The notes under the pieces: generated by a model
What the model saw: only the letters and a program-made list of their open reading frames with translations
Database searches by the model: none
What the model was told of the DNA's origin: nothing
NCBI GenBank assembly: GCA_964453525.1
Contig: CAYVOV010000021.1
Coordinates: 1 to 64,000 of the forward strand
Length of the DNA stretch: 64,000 bases
Direction of reading: 5' to 3'
From: CAYVOV01 sp964453525
GTDB lineage: Bacteria > Chloroflexota > Dehalococcoidia > Dehalococcoidales > UBA2162
Program-made: the position numbers and the translations under genes
In this document: piece after piece, positions 1-7,038 of the stretch
Layout: each line of letters starts with the position of its first letter
Numbering within the stretch: the stretch's first letter is position 1

Positions 1-12
1 CATATTGCCTCC
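1..12 (-). promoter_or_regulatory. Ribosome binding site and start codon of the next operon gene, cut by the window edge
   Basis: Read on the minus strand, the stop codon of the URO-D protein is followed at once by GGAGG, a four-base spacer and ATG at positions 3 to 1. This is a textbook Shine-Dalgarno and start, so a further gene of the same operon begins exactly at the window edge. Only its start codon is visible and its product cannot be named. Confidence 0.65.
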
Positions 13-1026
13 TCAAGTACCTTTATTGCCCCGGATGATACGCACCACTTCATGCATATTATTCACGCTGGTTGAATAAGGGACATCCCATTCCGTGGAC
101 AGGAAGAACCCCTTTCCCGCTGATGATAAACAGTCTGCGGTAGAATCTCCCACTGCTGTAACCGAATCGAGCAGAGAGGAAGAAGAAATGCTCCGGGCGA
201 AACAGCAGTTCCGTTTCAGTGCTGCATCTTTTACCTGTGCGTAGTCCATGTCACCGGATATTGCCACGCCGTCCGCCTGTAATTCCAGAATCGGTTCGAT
301 GTCTTCATTCCGGCATCCCTTACTCAGTACTAAAGAATGAACATTATAGAACCTGGACACGTTCCATATACTCCTGAGGGATGAAGCTACCGCCTGGTAA
401 ACGGCGGGATTTATCTGTCCCAGCGTTTCTTCGGCAATTACAATTGCGTCCACACCTGTCTCGCAGTAGGTACGGCAAAGTTTCAGGGCGATGCTTCCCG
501 CTGCTGAAATAATCTCTGCGGCTTCATCCGTGTCCTGCTCCAGATTATCGATAAAGGACTCACCTTTTAAGTGTCCGGCGAGGGTTAAAGGTCCGGTAAT
601 CATGCCGATGATGGCGATTTCTTTCCCTTTAATAATATTCAGTCTTTTTGTCGCTTCCAGCACTACCGGTAGCCGCCCCCGTTTTTCGAAATCAGTGAAG
701 TCAAGGTCTCCAATCGCTGCTCCTTCATTCAGCGGGTGGCTGGTAACTTCCGGCAAAGCGTCACCCTGGCCCCAGTTTATTTTACAGCCGCAGGCTTCAG
801 CTTCAAGACTGGAGTCGAAAATGTTAACTATAGCATCGTAGCCAAACAACTTCTGGGCATTAATGAGGGCTCTTGATAATATGCCGGCGTCTGAAAGCAT
901 TGCCTTAGCTTGAATCTGTTCCAGCTGGGCGGCGAAGCTGCAAACCCACGGGATAAATGGAACTCGCAACATATCTCTCAGTTCGAATAGACCTCTAACC
1001 AGCTCCTTTGAAGACTGCTCAGCCAT
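13..1026 (-). CDS. Uroporphyrinogen decarboxylase (URO-D) superfamily protein, MtaA/CmuA-like, not HemE
   Basis: A 337-residue protein with the URO-D TIM-barrel pattern, including GMITGPLTLAGHL near residue 145, the signature MtaA-type methyltransferases carry as GPxTLA. The N-terminal arginine-rich HemE substrate motif is absent, so a haem-pathway decarboxylase is unlikely. Members of this branch normally act on methylated corrinoids or thiols with a zinc held by His-x-Cys and a late Cys. Here the His-x-Cys position reads HSL and the late GCGVP-type loop reads STEWDVP, so both zinc cysteines appear lost. It is the upstream member of a pair, because a second ribosome site starts immediately after its stop. 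The exact substrate is unknown. Family assignment is confident; function is not. Confidence 0.8.
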   Translation of the reverse strand: MAEQSSKELVRGLFELRDMLRVPFIPWVCSFAAQLEQIQAKAMLSDAGILSRALINAQKLFGYDAIVNIFDSSLEAEACGCKINWGQGDALPEVTSHPLNEGAAIGDLDFTDFEKRGRLPVVLEATKRLNIIKGKEIAIIGMITGPLTLAGHLKGESFIDNLEQDTDEAAEIISAAGSIALKLCRTYCETGVDAIVIAEETLGQINPAVYQAVASSLRSIWNVSRFYNVHSLVLSKGCRNEDIEPILELQADGVAISGDMDYAQVKDAALKRNCCFARSISSSSLLDSVTAVGDSTADCLSSAGKGFFLSTEWDVPYSTSVNNMHEVVRIIRGNKGT

Positions 1027-1243
1027 ACTTAACCTTATATTTATGAGTATCTGTGAAAAAATGAAATAGAAAAGGTATCAGCTACCGGTACCATATTCAC
1101 TTTATGCTTCTGCTCTTTTCCAGCCATGTATTATACACACTTTTCAGCGGAATAGCTGTGGTATAAGGAAGACCGATTACTGTAGCCAGAATGATATTAA
1201 GATATATCACCAACTTATCTCTTTGTCAAGGAATGCAGGCCCT

Positions 1244-1404
1244 GGCACTGTTCGATTATGGTGGAATAACAGGCTCTCCCTCTTTAGTATACCTGTTTTC
1301 ACCTGCCACTCTTAAGGAAGCTAAATAAAGGTTCACTCTGAAAGGTTCTTCCTGAAGGACCAGGGTGAGGTAAAAACTGACAAATAAATGCAGACAAGAG
1401 CAAG
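1244..1404. repeat. Degenerate copy of the window's MITE-like element
   Basis: The left end (GGCACTGTTCGATTATGG) resembles the terminal sequence GGTACTATTCGGTTTTGG of the intact copy at 25213. The right part shares the GGGTGAGGTAAA block and the AAATGCAGACAAGAGCA end. The interior is diverged. It fills most of the otherwise gene-free stretch 1027-1641 upstream of the promoter at 1415. Assignment rests on end similarity only. Confidence 0.4.
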
Positions 1405-1414
1405 TGTTCAGATA

Positions 1415-1443
1415 TTGACAAATTATTCAAATTGACATATACT
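1415..1443 (+). promoter_or_regulatory. Sigma-70-type promoter for the substrate-binding protein
   Basis: A consensus -35 TTGACA (1415-1420), exactly 17 bases, then TATACT (1438-1443), one mismatch from the -10 consensus. The predicted start near 1450 would give a leader of about 190 nucleotides before the ATG at 1642. A second TTGACA lies at 1432 but has no -10 partner. This is the strongest promoter-like sequence in the left part of the window. Confidence 0.65.
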
Positions 1444-1503
1444 CATACCCTCACAAAAAAACAGGGATGTATGAGTAGAGGAACCAGTATGTTTAGCTGG
1501 GGG

Positions 1504-1549
1504 CATCGGCATTCACTGAAATAGGTAGAATTCGCTGATGTCTTTTTTT
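1504..1549 (+). terminator. Intrinsic terminator or attenuator inside the 5' leader
   Basis: CATCGGC (1504-1510) pairs with GCTGATG (1534-1540) with one G-U, and ATTC (1511-1514) continues the stem with GAAT (1528-1531) past a two-base bulge. The hairpin is followed directly by TCTTTTTTTA, a seven-T run. It lies after the predicted transcription start and before the gene, the expected place for attenuation rather than gene-end termination. No known riboswitch class was recognised. Confidence 0.5.
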
Positions 1550-1590
1550 ATTAAAATTCACCGAGAGCCGATTAATAAGGAGGAGCAATA

Positions 1591-1608
1591 ATGCCGAATT
1601 TCTTATGA
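1591..1608 (+). CDS. Five-codon leader mini-ORF with a strong Shine-Dalgarno
   Basis: AAGGAGGAG (1578-1586) precedes ATG at 1591 by four bases, and the frame encodes Met-Pro-Asn-Phe-Leu before TGA at 1606. The gene proper then has its own AGGAGGAG about 35 bases further on. Two near-identical ribosome sites in one leader are unusual. It could be a leader peptide or simply a duplicated site; translation is not shown. Confidence 0.3.
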   Translation: MPNFL

Positions 1609-1641
1609 AGTAAAAATACACAAACAGGAGGAGATAAAAAA

Positions 1642-3435
1642 ATGCTAAAGAAATCATTCTGGTTATTGGTAAGCTTTCTGATGGTAATCTCGCTCGTACT
1701 GGCTGCCTGTGGCCCGGCAGCAGTAGAAGAGGAAGAAGAGGAAGAAGAGGTAGTTATTAGTGAGGAAGAGGAAGAGGAGGAAGAGGAGGTAATACAGAAA
1801 GGGTTTTTACCCCCTGAAAATCCTAAATATGGCGGGTTAATCACGACGGCCACATCTCGTGACGTGCACGGTTTTGACCCGGCTGTTGTTATGTCGATCA
1901 TGACGGAGAGCATTTATTTTACTCATGACCACCTGATTAAAGGAGACTGGGCAAAAGGACCAGCCGGTACCGGCGAGACTGACTGGCTTGGCTTTCTTTG
2001 CTGCAATTACGATTATATGGGGCCATCGCTGGCAGATAGCTGGGAGATGCCCGATAAAGAGACCCTCGTTTTTCATCTTCATGAGGGGGCTCATTTCTGG
2101 CCCAAGCCGCCAGCCAATGGTCGTGAGGTAACTGCTGATGATGTCGTCTTTTGCATAAACCGGGAGTGGAGTTCTACGACGAGCTTTGCCGCTGTTTCCT
2201 GGGGTCTTGATTCCGCGCCAACATCAGTGAAGGCTCTTGATAAGTATACCGTTGAGCTCAAGGTACCTCCCGCTATACAGGGGTTGCATCTTCTTTCCAC
2301 CGGTGCCCTTTGTTACATTTATCCCCCGGAAGTGATAGAGCAATACGGCGACTTCCAGGACTGGCGGGTGATGATAGGAAGCGGACCATGGATGCTGACC
2401 GATTATGTTGTTGGCAGTGGTCTAACCTTCGAAAGGCACCCTGATTACGGTTTCGTGGACCCCAATCACCCGGAGAATACCATCCCTTATGCTGACGGTA
2501 TGAAGCGGCTGATAATAGCTGACTCATCTACCAGACTGGCGGCATTGCGGACAGGTAAGGTTGATTATTTACAATCCCTTCTCTGGGACGACTATAGACT
2601 GCTGAAAGAGCAACATCCTGAGCTACTCAGTAAAACAAAGTATGGCGAGGCTTATTTCCTAGTGGCAAGGGTGGACAAGCCGGAGCTGCCTTTTAGCGAT
2701 GTCAGGGTCAGGCAGGCAATGAACCTGGCGATGAACCAGCAGGAGATATTGGACGAGTACTATGAGGGTCAGGGTGAGGTGCTTGGCTGGCCCTGGTATT
2801 CATGGAAAGAGCACGATAAGGTTTACATCCCGCTTGAGGAGCTGCCCAAGACAGTCCAGGAACTGTTTGAGTACCACCCGGACAAGGCGAAACAGCTTCT
2901 GGCTGAGGCAGGGTATCCTAATGGCTTCAAGACCAATATCATTTGCAACCCAACTCAGGTGGACCTCCTGTCTATATGCAGAGAGCAACTCCTGGCGGTT
3001 GGTATTGATATGGAGATTAAAGTGCTGGAGCTTGGTGTCCACAGCAGTATTCTCAGGGGCAGGAAACACGACGAGATGATAACTGGAGGGGGGAAGATGC
3101 ATTTCATACCCTGGATGATGCATGAGATTCGGAAAGAGAGTTTTGACAACTGCGCCTACTATGAAAACTCCAGAACCAGGGCTGCCTTTGATGAGGTTCA
3201 ACTGTACGTCATGAAGGACATGGACAAGACCTGGGAAATACTGAAGGAGGTAACCCCGTTCATGCTGGAGCAGTGTGTCATGGGAGGAATGCCGCCGGTA
3301 CCATATGCTTACCACGTGTGGTGGCCATGGCTTCAGAACTTCTTCGGCGCAACCAGTATGGGCTATTGGGAGCCGGAGACTAACCTCAGGTACGCCTGGA
3401 TGGATGTAGAGATGAAGAAGGCAATGGGTTACTAG
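1642..3435 (+). CDS. Family 5 extracellular solute-binding lipoprotein (peptide/nickel-type ABC transporter)
   Basis: A 597-residue protein with a lipoprotein signal: two lysines, a hydrophobic stretch and the lipobox LAAC with Cys23. The mature part has the SBP_bac_5 layout, with GGLITTATSRDVHGFDP near the N-terminus, a LADSWEMPD-like segment and a late DVRVRQAMNLAMNQ segment typical of this family. It would capture an oligopeptide or similar ligand outside the membrane and deliver it to an ABC permease. No permease or ATPase gene adjoins it, so it is an orphan receptor here. Odd feature: two glutamate runs (residues 29-36 and 41-49) directly after the lipid anchor form an acidic tether. The start is supported by AGGAGGAG eight bases upstream. 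Confidence 0.9.
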   Translation: MLKKSFWLLVSFLMVISLVLAACGPAAVEEEEEEEEVVISEEEEEEEEEVIQKGFLPPENPKYGGLITTATSRDVHGFDPAVVMSIMTESIYFTHDHLIKGDWAKGPAGTGETDWLGFLCCNYDYMGPSLADSWEMPDKETLVFHLHEGAHFWPKPPANGREVTADDVVFCINREWSSTTSFAAVSWGLDSAPTSVKALDKYTVELKVPPAIQGLHLLSTGALCYIYPPEVIEQYGDFQDWRVMIGSGPWMLTDYVVGSGLTFERHPDYGFVDPNHPENTIPYADGMKRLIIADSSTRLAALRTGKVDYLQSLLWDDYRLLKEQHPELLSKTKYGEAYFLVARVDKPELPFSDVRVRQAMNLAMNQQEILDEYYEGQGEVLGWPWYSWKEHDKVYIPLEELPKTVQELFEYHPDKAKQLLAEAGYPNGFKTNIICNPTQVDLLSICREQLLAVGIDMEIKVLELGVHSSILRGRKHDEMITGGGKMHFIPWMMHEIRKESFDNCAYYENSRTRAAFDEVQLYVMKDMDKTWEILKEVTPFMLEQCVMGGMPPVPYAYHVWWPWLQNFFGATSMGYWEPETNLRYAWMDVEMKKAMGY

Positions 3436-3469
3436 TCATCTACTGAAGAAGTCAGGTATTAAATGAAAC

Positions 3470-3511
3470 AGGCTGGAGAGCGTTAACCAGGCCCTCCAGC
3501 CTTTCTTTGTT
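3470..3511 (+). terminator. Rho-independent terminator after the substrate-binding protein
   Basis: AGGCTGGAG (3470-3478) and CTCCAGCCT (3494-3502) form a perfect nine-base-pair stem with a 15-base loop, followed by the T-rich TTCTTTGTTCT. It sits between convergent genes, 35 bases after the stop at 3435 and just before the stop of the CoA-transferase on the other strand, so it may serve both directions. The T run is better on the plus strand. Confidence 0.7.
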
Positions 3512-4177
3512 CTAGAGTGTCATCGGTTTCAGGTCATCGGCAATTATTAATTCCGGTTCAGTCAGTGCCTGAATTTCTTCCGGCGTCCAGCCGGGCGCCG
3601 TTTCTTTAAGTACCAGAGCGTCTCCGGTCACCTCGATAACAGCGATATCCGTGATGATTAGATTAACACACCGGGGAGCCGTCAGGTAATAGGTGCACTC
3701 TTTTAGAATCTTCGGTTCGCCCTCGCTCGTGGTGTGGGTCATAACTATAGCCAGGCGGGCTGCCCCGACTGCCAGGTCCATGGCACCACCCATTCCACCT
3801 GGTTCCCGTCCCGGAATCAGCCAGTTAGCCAAGTCTCCTTTCTCGGACACCTGTAATCCTCCGAGAACGCACAGGTCGATATGCCCGCCCCTTATCATGG
3901 AAAAGGATTCGGCGTGGTCAAAGAAGGACATTCCAACCTGGGGAAGAACAAATTGTCCCGAAGCATTTATCAGGTGGAAGTCCTGGTCTTCCTCTTTAAT
4001 GGCGGTACCACCAAAGCCAAGGCATCCGTTCTCGCTCTGAAAAACCACCTCTTTGCCCTCCGGGATAAAGTTAGCTGCCAGCGTTGGAATACCGAAGCCG
4101 AGGTTAACAATCATCCCGTCCTCGAACTCCTTGGCTACCCTGAGAGCCATTGTCTGCTCGTCAAGCCGTTGTTTCAT
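3512..4177 (-). CDS. CoA-transferase subunit B (3-oxoacid CoA-transferase family I)
   Basis: A 221-residue protein with the family I beta-subunit signature SENG, whose glutamate (Glu49) forms the covalent CoA thioester. The GMIVNLGFGIPTL segment and the later GGAMDLAVGA are also typical. With subunit A it moves CoA between an acyl-CoA and a free acid in the cytoplasm. A longer frame upstream to 4273 is open, but it would overlap subunit A, while ATG at 4177 has AAGGAGG at a proper distance and follows subunit A's stop by one base. Translational coupling and a 1:1 complex are expected. The acid is not identifiable from sequence; the divergent ETF/oxidase operon hints at a hydroxy- or keto-acid pathway. 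Confidence 0.9.
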   Translation of the reverse strand: MKQRLDEQTMALRVAKEFEDGMIVNLGFGIPTLAANFIPEGKEVVFQSENGCLGFGGTAIKEEDQDFHLINASGQFVLPQVGMSFFDHAESFSMIRGGHIDLCVLGGLQVSEKGDLANWLIPGREPGGMGGAMDLAVGAARLAIVMTHTTSEGEPKILKECTYYLTAPRCVNLIITDIAVIEVTGDALVLKETAPGWTPEEIQALTEPELIIADDLKPMTL

Positions 4178-4178
4178 A

Positions 4179-4928
4179 TCAGTCTCCCTCCTTGCTACTC
4201 TGTCTGGATACCACCAGGTCAACGTATATGCCGTGTGTAGCGATTGCTTCCGGAGCAAGGCCGCCAAGCTCAACTGTCTCGTCGACCTCGGCTATCGTCA
4301 CTGTGGCAGCGCCGGCCATCGCTCCGTTGAAATTCCTCGATGTTCCCTGATAAACCAGGTTACCCCGGCGGTCACCCTTGTGAGCCCGTATCAGGGCGAA
4401 GTCAGCCTTTAAGGCGTACTCCAGCAGATAGCTTTTACCATCTATTTCCCTGACTTCCTTGCCCTTTTCCATGATTGTGCCAACCCCGGTAGGTGTATAG
4501 AAAGCGGGTATTCCGGCTTTGGCCGCCCGGATTCTCTCGGCCAGTGTCCCCTGTGGTACCAGTTCCACTTCCAGCTTACCTGCCAGGTACCTCTCGTGCA
4601 GAGCGGATGTCATGCCGGGCCTGGGCGTGCCTGGAAAGGCGCAAATTGTCTTTATTACTTGGTCATTCTGTATCAGCAACCCACCGTCGTCATAGTTGGG
4701 CGGCATCTTCCTGACAGGCCCTCCTGGGGGCGGCGGAGACTCTGCTCTGCCCCGCCCCGGAGTATTCGCCGCCAGCGTTAGATTTTTAACACCCTTTCTT
4801 GCCAGTGCCCGGATAAGGTAACTGGGACAACCGTTGGCCGGTCCGAAGCCGCCGATAAGGATAACGGCACCGTCAAAAATATCCGCAACCGCCTCGTCAA
4901 AACTGTTGACAATCTTGTTTATGCTCAC
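4179..4928 (-). CDS. CoA-transferase subunit A (3-oxoacid CoA-transferase family I)
   Basis: A 249-residue alpha subunit: it opens with the conserved GAVILIGGFGPANGCPSYLI and later has GTLAERIRAAKAGIPAFYTP and DFALIRAHKGDRRGN, all standard for ScoA/AtoD-like proteins. A proline/glycine-rich stretch after residue 60 (SPPPPGGP) looks longer than in typical members. The start is GTG, supported by AAAGGAGG six bases upstream. It is the first gene of a two-gene operon, with subunit B starting one base after its stop, and is transcribed away from the etfB operon from a shared 330-base intergenic region. Confidence 0.9.
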   Translation of the reverse strand: MSINKIVNSFDEAVADIFDGAVILIGGFGPANGCPSYLIRALARKGVKNLTLAANTPGRGRAESPPPPGGPVRKMPPNYDDGGLLIQNDQVIKTICAFPGTPRPGMTSALHERYLAGKLEVELVPQGTLAERIRAAKAGIPAFYTPTGVGTIMEKGKEVREIDGKSYLLEYALKADFALIRAHKGDRRGNLVYQGTSRNFNGAMAGAATVTIAEVDETVELGGLAPEAIATHGIYVDLVVSRQSSKEGD

Positions 4929-4983
4929 TCGACCTCCTTTCTTATTCCGTTAAGGCACTTATTGATGTATTTCATGGAGATTG

Positions 4984-5013
4984 AGTTTATTACCTAAAAG
5001 ACCGTATTGTCAA
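4984..5013 (-). promoter_or_regulatory. Probable promoter of the CoA-transferase operon
   Basis: On the minus strand a consensus TTGACA (5013-5008) is followed after 18 bases by TAAACT (4989-4984), four of six matches to the -10 consensus. The start of transcription would lie near 4977, about 50 bases before the GTG. Confidence 0.45.
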
Positions 5014-5092
5014 TATCAGGCTATGGAGTAACCAGGCGTGGTATTTTTTTGCCGAATGTAGTATAGCCTGCATTACTTTGCCTGTTTCTTTG

Positions 5093-5142
5093 AATTGCAA
5101 TTGTTAACAACTATTGACAGAACTGCCAAACTCGCATATGCT
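5093..5142 (+). promoter_or_regulatory. Promoter with adjoining palindromes upstream of etfB
   Basis: TTGACA (5114-5119), 17 bases, TATGCT (5137-5142) gives a near-consensus sigma-70 promoter. Directly upstream are two abutting perfect palindromes, AATTGCAATT (5093-5102) and TTGTTAACAA (5101-5110), ending four bases before the -35. They are candidates for a regulator site. A second possible promoter, TTATCA-N17-TATAAT, lies closer to the gene at 5180-5208. Confidence 0.55.
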
Positions 5143-5255
5143 GCACTGCCTATGCAGGTAGTGGAACCCCCATTATTAATTATCACCTACACTCATTGAT
5201 GATATAATAAATTTTTAGGGAAATTGCTGTATTATTTTTTATCTCAGGTAGGATT

Positions 5256-6062
5256 ATGAGAATTATAGTGCCGGTAAAACAGGTGCCTAATATGAGTCAG
5301 GTAAAGTTCGATACTGAGCAGGGCAGAATAGATAGAAGCTCGGCCGGGGTTGAAATAAACCCTTTTGACCTTAATGCTCTGGAGGAAGCTGTAAAAATAA
5401 AGGAAAAAACGGGCGGCCCTGTCACGGCTATCAGCATGGGGCCACCGATGGCGGAATCAACTTTGAGGGATGCCCTGTCAAGGGGAGCGGACGAGGCGAT
5501 TTTGCTTGTGGACAGGGAATTCGCCGGCGCTGATACACTGGCCACCTCATATACGCTGGCTGCCGCCATCAGAAAGCTGGGCGGGTTTGATTTGATTATC
5601 TGTGGGGAGAAAACGGTTGACGGAGATACCGGTCAGGTCGGGCCTGAGGTTGCCGAACATCTGGAAATACCACACGTATCTTACGTTTCTGAAATAAGAG
5701 AAGCGGGAGAAAAGATGGTAGTTGTAAGTGAGATGGAGGATGACCGTTACATTATAGAGTCCGGCTTTCCCCTTCTAATCACGGTAACCAAGGACGTTAA
5801 TTCACCGCGACTGCCGGCCTTCAGCGACAAACTGAAGGCAAGGAAGGCGGAAGTGAAAATATGGACTGCTGCCGACCTTTCTTCCGATGCCGACCGCGAT
5901 AGATTCGGGGCACGGGGTTCACCCACCAGAGTTCACAGGGTTACACTGCCTGCTGAAGAAGGCAGAAAAGGGAAGGTCTTCAGAGGTGTTACCGATGAAG
6001 CGGTGGAAAGCATTGTAGAAGCTATTGATAGAGAGATAATGCTGGGGAAAGAGAATGAGTGA
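5256..6062 (+). CDS. etfB: Electron transfer flavoprotein beta subunit
   Basis: A 268-residue protein starting MRIIVPVKQVPN, the ETF-beta N-terminus. It carries INPFDLNALEEAVKIKE and the nucleotide-binding EKTVDGDTGQVGPEVAEHL. The DGDTxQVGP form is that of bacterial ETFs paired with dedicated dehydrogenases, including bifurcating ones, rather than the mitochondrial DDxNQTG form. It binds AMP or FAD and, with EtfA, shuttles electrons from a flavin dehydrogenase. It is first in a three-gene operon; etfA starts eight bases before its stop, implying coupled translation. Whether this ETF bifurcates cannot be decided from sequence reading alone. Confidence 0.93.
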   Translation: MRIIVPVKQVPNMSQVKFDTEQGRIDRSSAGVEINPFDLNALEEAVKIKEKTGGPVTAISMGPPMAESTLRDALSRGADEAILLVDREFAGADTLATSYTLAAAIRKLGGFDLIICGEKTVDGDTGQVGPEVAEHLEIPHVSYVSEIREAGEKMVVVSEMEDDRYIIESGFPLLITVTKDVNSPRLPAFSDKLKARKAEVKIWTAADLSSDADRDRFGARGSPTRVHRVTLPAEEGRKGKVFRGVTDEAVESIVEAIDREIMLGKENE

Positions 6063-7038
6063 CCACTCCGGGGTAATGGTTTTTGCCGAGCAGTCAGAGG
6101 GCAGAATCCATCCCGTTTCATATGAATTACTGGGCAAGGGGAAAGAAATAGCCAGCAGGTTAGGCGCGGACCTGTCCAGTGTTTTACTGGGCAGCCGGTT
6201 GGGTGAGGAGGTTAAAGAACTCATCTACTATGGGGCAGATAGAGTATTCCTCTATGACAGCCCAGTCCTCAAAGATTTCGACCTGCTTAACTATAAGCAC
6301 AATATCGTGAACCTGGTAAGGGAAGTTAAGCCAGAGATTTTACTGCTGGGGGCGACCCGGCTGGGGAGGTCTTTAGGACCCAGAGTGGCGGCTGCCTTAA
6401 ATACGGGACTGACGGCGGACTGTATCGGTCTGGACGTTGATGAAGACGGTAGCCTGATTCAGATTCGCCCCGCCTTTACAGGCAATATCCTTGCCCAGAT
6501 AAAAACAACGACAAGACCGCAAATGGCGACAGTCAGATATAAACTGATGCAGAAGGCTGACAGGGAACCGGGTAGAAAAGGAGAGATAATAGAGAAGGAA
6601 TTTCAACCTGTCCCCTCGTTACTTACTGTCACCAGTAAAGAGAAGCTGGAGGGTATCAATATATCAGGGGCGGAGGTGATTGTTTCGGGAGGCAGGGGAC
6701 TTAAACAGGCGGTTGATTTTGATATGCTGGCTGATTTAGCCGGGCTTTTGGGGGGTGTGGTCGGGTCGAGTCGGCCACTGGTAGATGATGGCTGGATAAG
6801 CAGACAACACCAGGTTGGCTTCAGCGGCAATACGGTAAAGCCGAAGTTCTATATTGCCTGCGGCATTTCAGGGAGTCCCCAGCACCTGGCCGGCATGCGA
6901 GGGTCTGATGTTATCGTGGCGATAAACAATGACCCATCGGCGCCGATATTCAGGATAGCTGATTACGGGATTGTCGGTGACCTTTATGAAGTTGTGCCGA
7001 AGCTGGCCGGAGAAATCCGAAGGAGGAAAGCAGAATGA
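6055..7038 (+). CDS. etfA: Electron transfer flavoprotein alpha subunit
   Basis: A 327-residue protein with the C-terminal FAD domain of EtfA: IVSGGRGLK, GSSRPLVDDGW, GFSGNTVKPKFYIACGISG and AINNDPSAPIFRIADYGIVGD. The N-terminal half has the RLGRSLGPRVAAALNTGLTAD nucleotide-fold segment. There is no N-terminal ferredoxin extension, unlike some clostridial LctC or CarE proteins. It overlaps etfB by eight bases and shares an ATGA start/stop overlap with the oxidase downstream, so the three products very likely form one complex. Confidence 0.93.
   Translation: MSDHSGVMVFAEQSEGRIHPVSYELLGKGKEIASRLGADLSSVLLGSRLGEEVKELIYYGADRVFLYDSPVLKDFDLLNYKHNIVNLVREVKPEILLLGATRLGRSLGPRVAAALNTGLTADCIGLDVDEDGSLIQIRPAFTGNILAQIKTTTRPQMATVRYKLMQKADREPGRKGEIIEKEFQPVPSLLTVTSKEKLEGINISGAEVIVSGGRGLKQAVDFDMLADLAGLLGGVVGSSRPLVDDGWISRQHQVGFSGNTVKPKFYIACGISGSPQHLAGMRGSDVIVAINNDPSAPIFRIADYGIVGDLYEVVPKLAGEIRRRKAE

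Noticed and set aside
13..1026. hemE (uroporphyrinogen decarboxylase of haem synthesis)
   Set aside because: The N-terminal HemE substrate motif is absent and no other haem gene is near; MtaA-like family fits better.
1450..1641. Known riboswitch (fluoride, THF, c-di-GMP, molybdenum cofactor) in the leader
   Set aside because: None of the conserved cores could be matched by eye; only the terminator hairpin and mini-ORF are supported.
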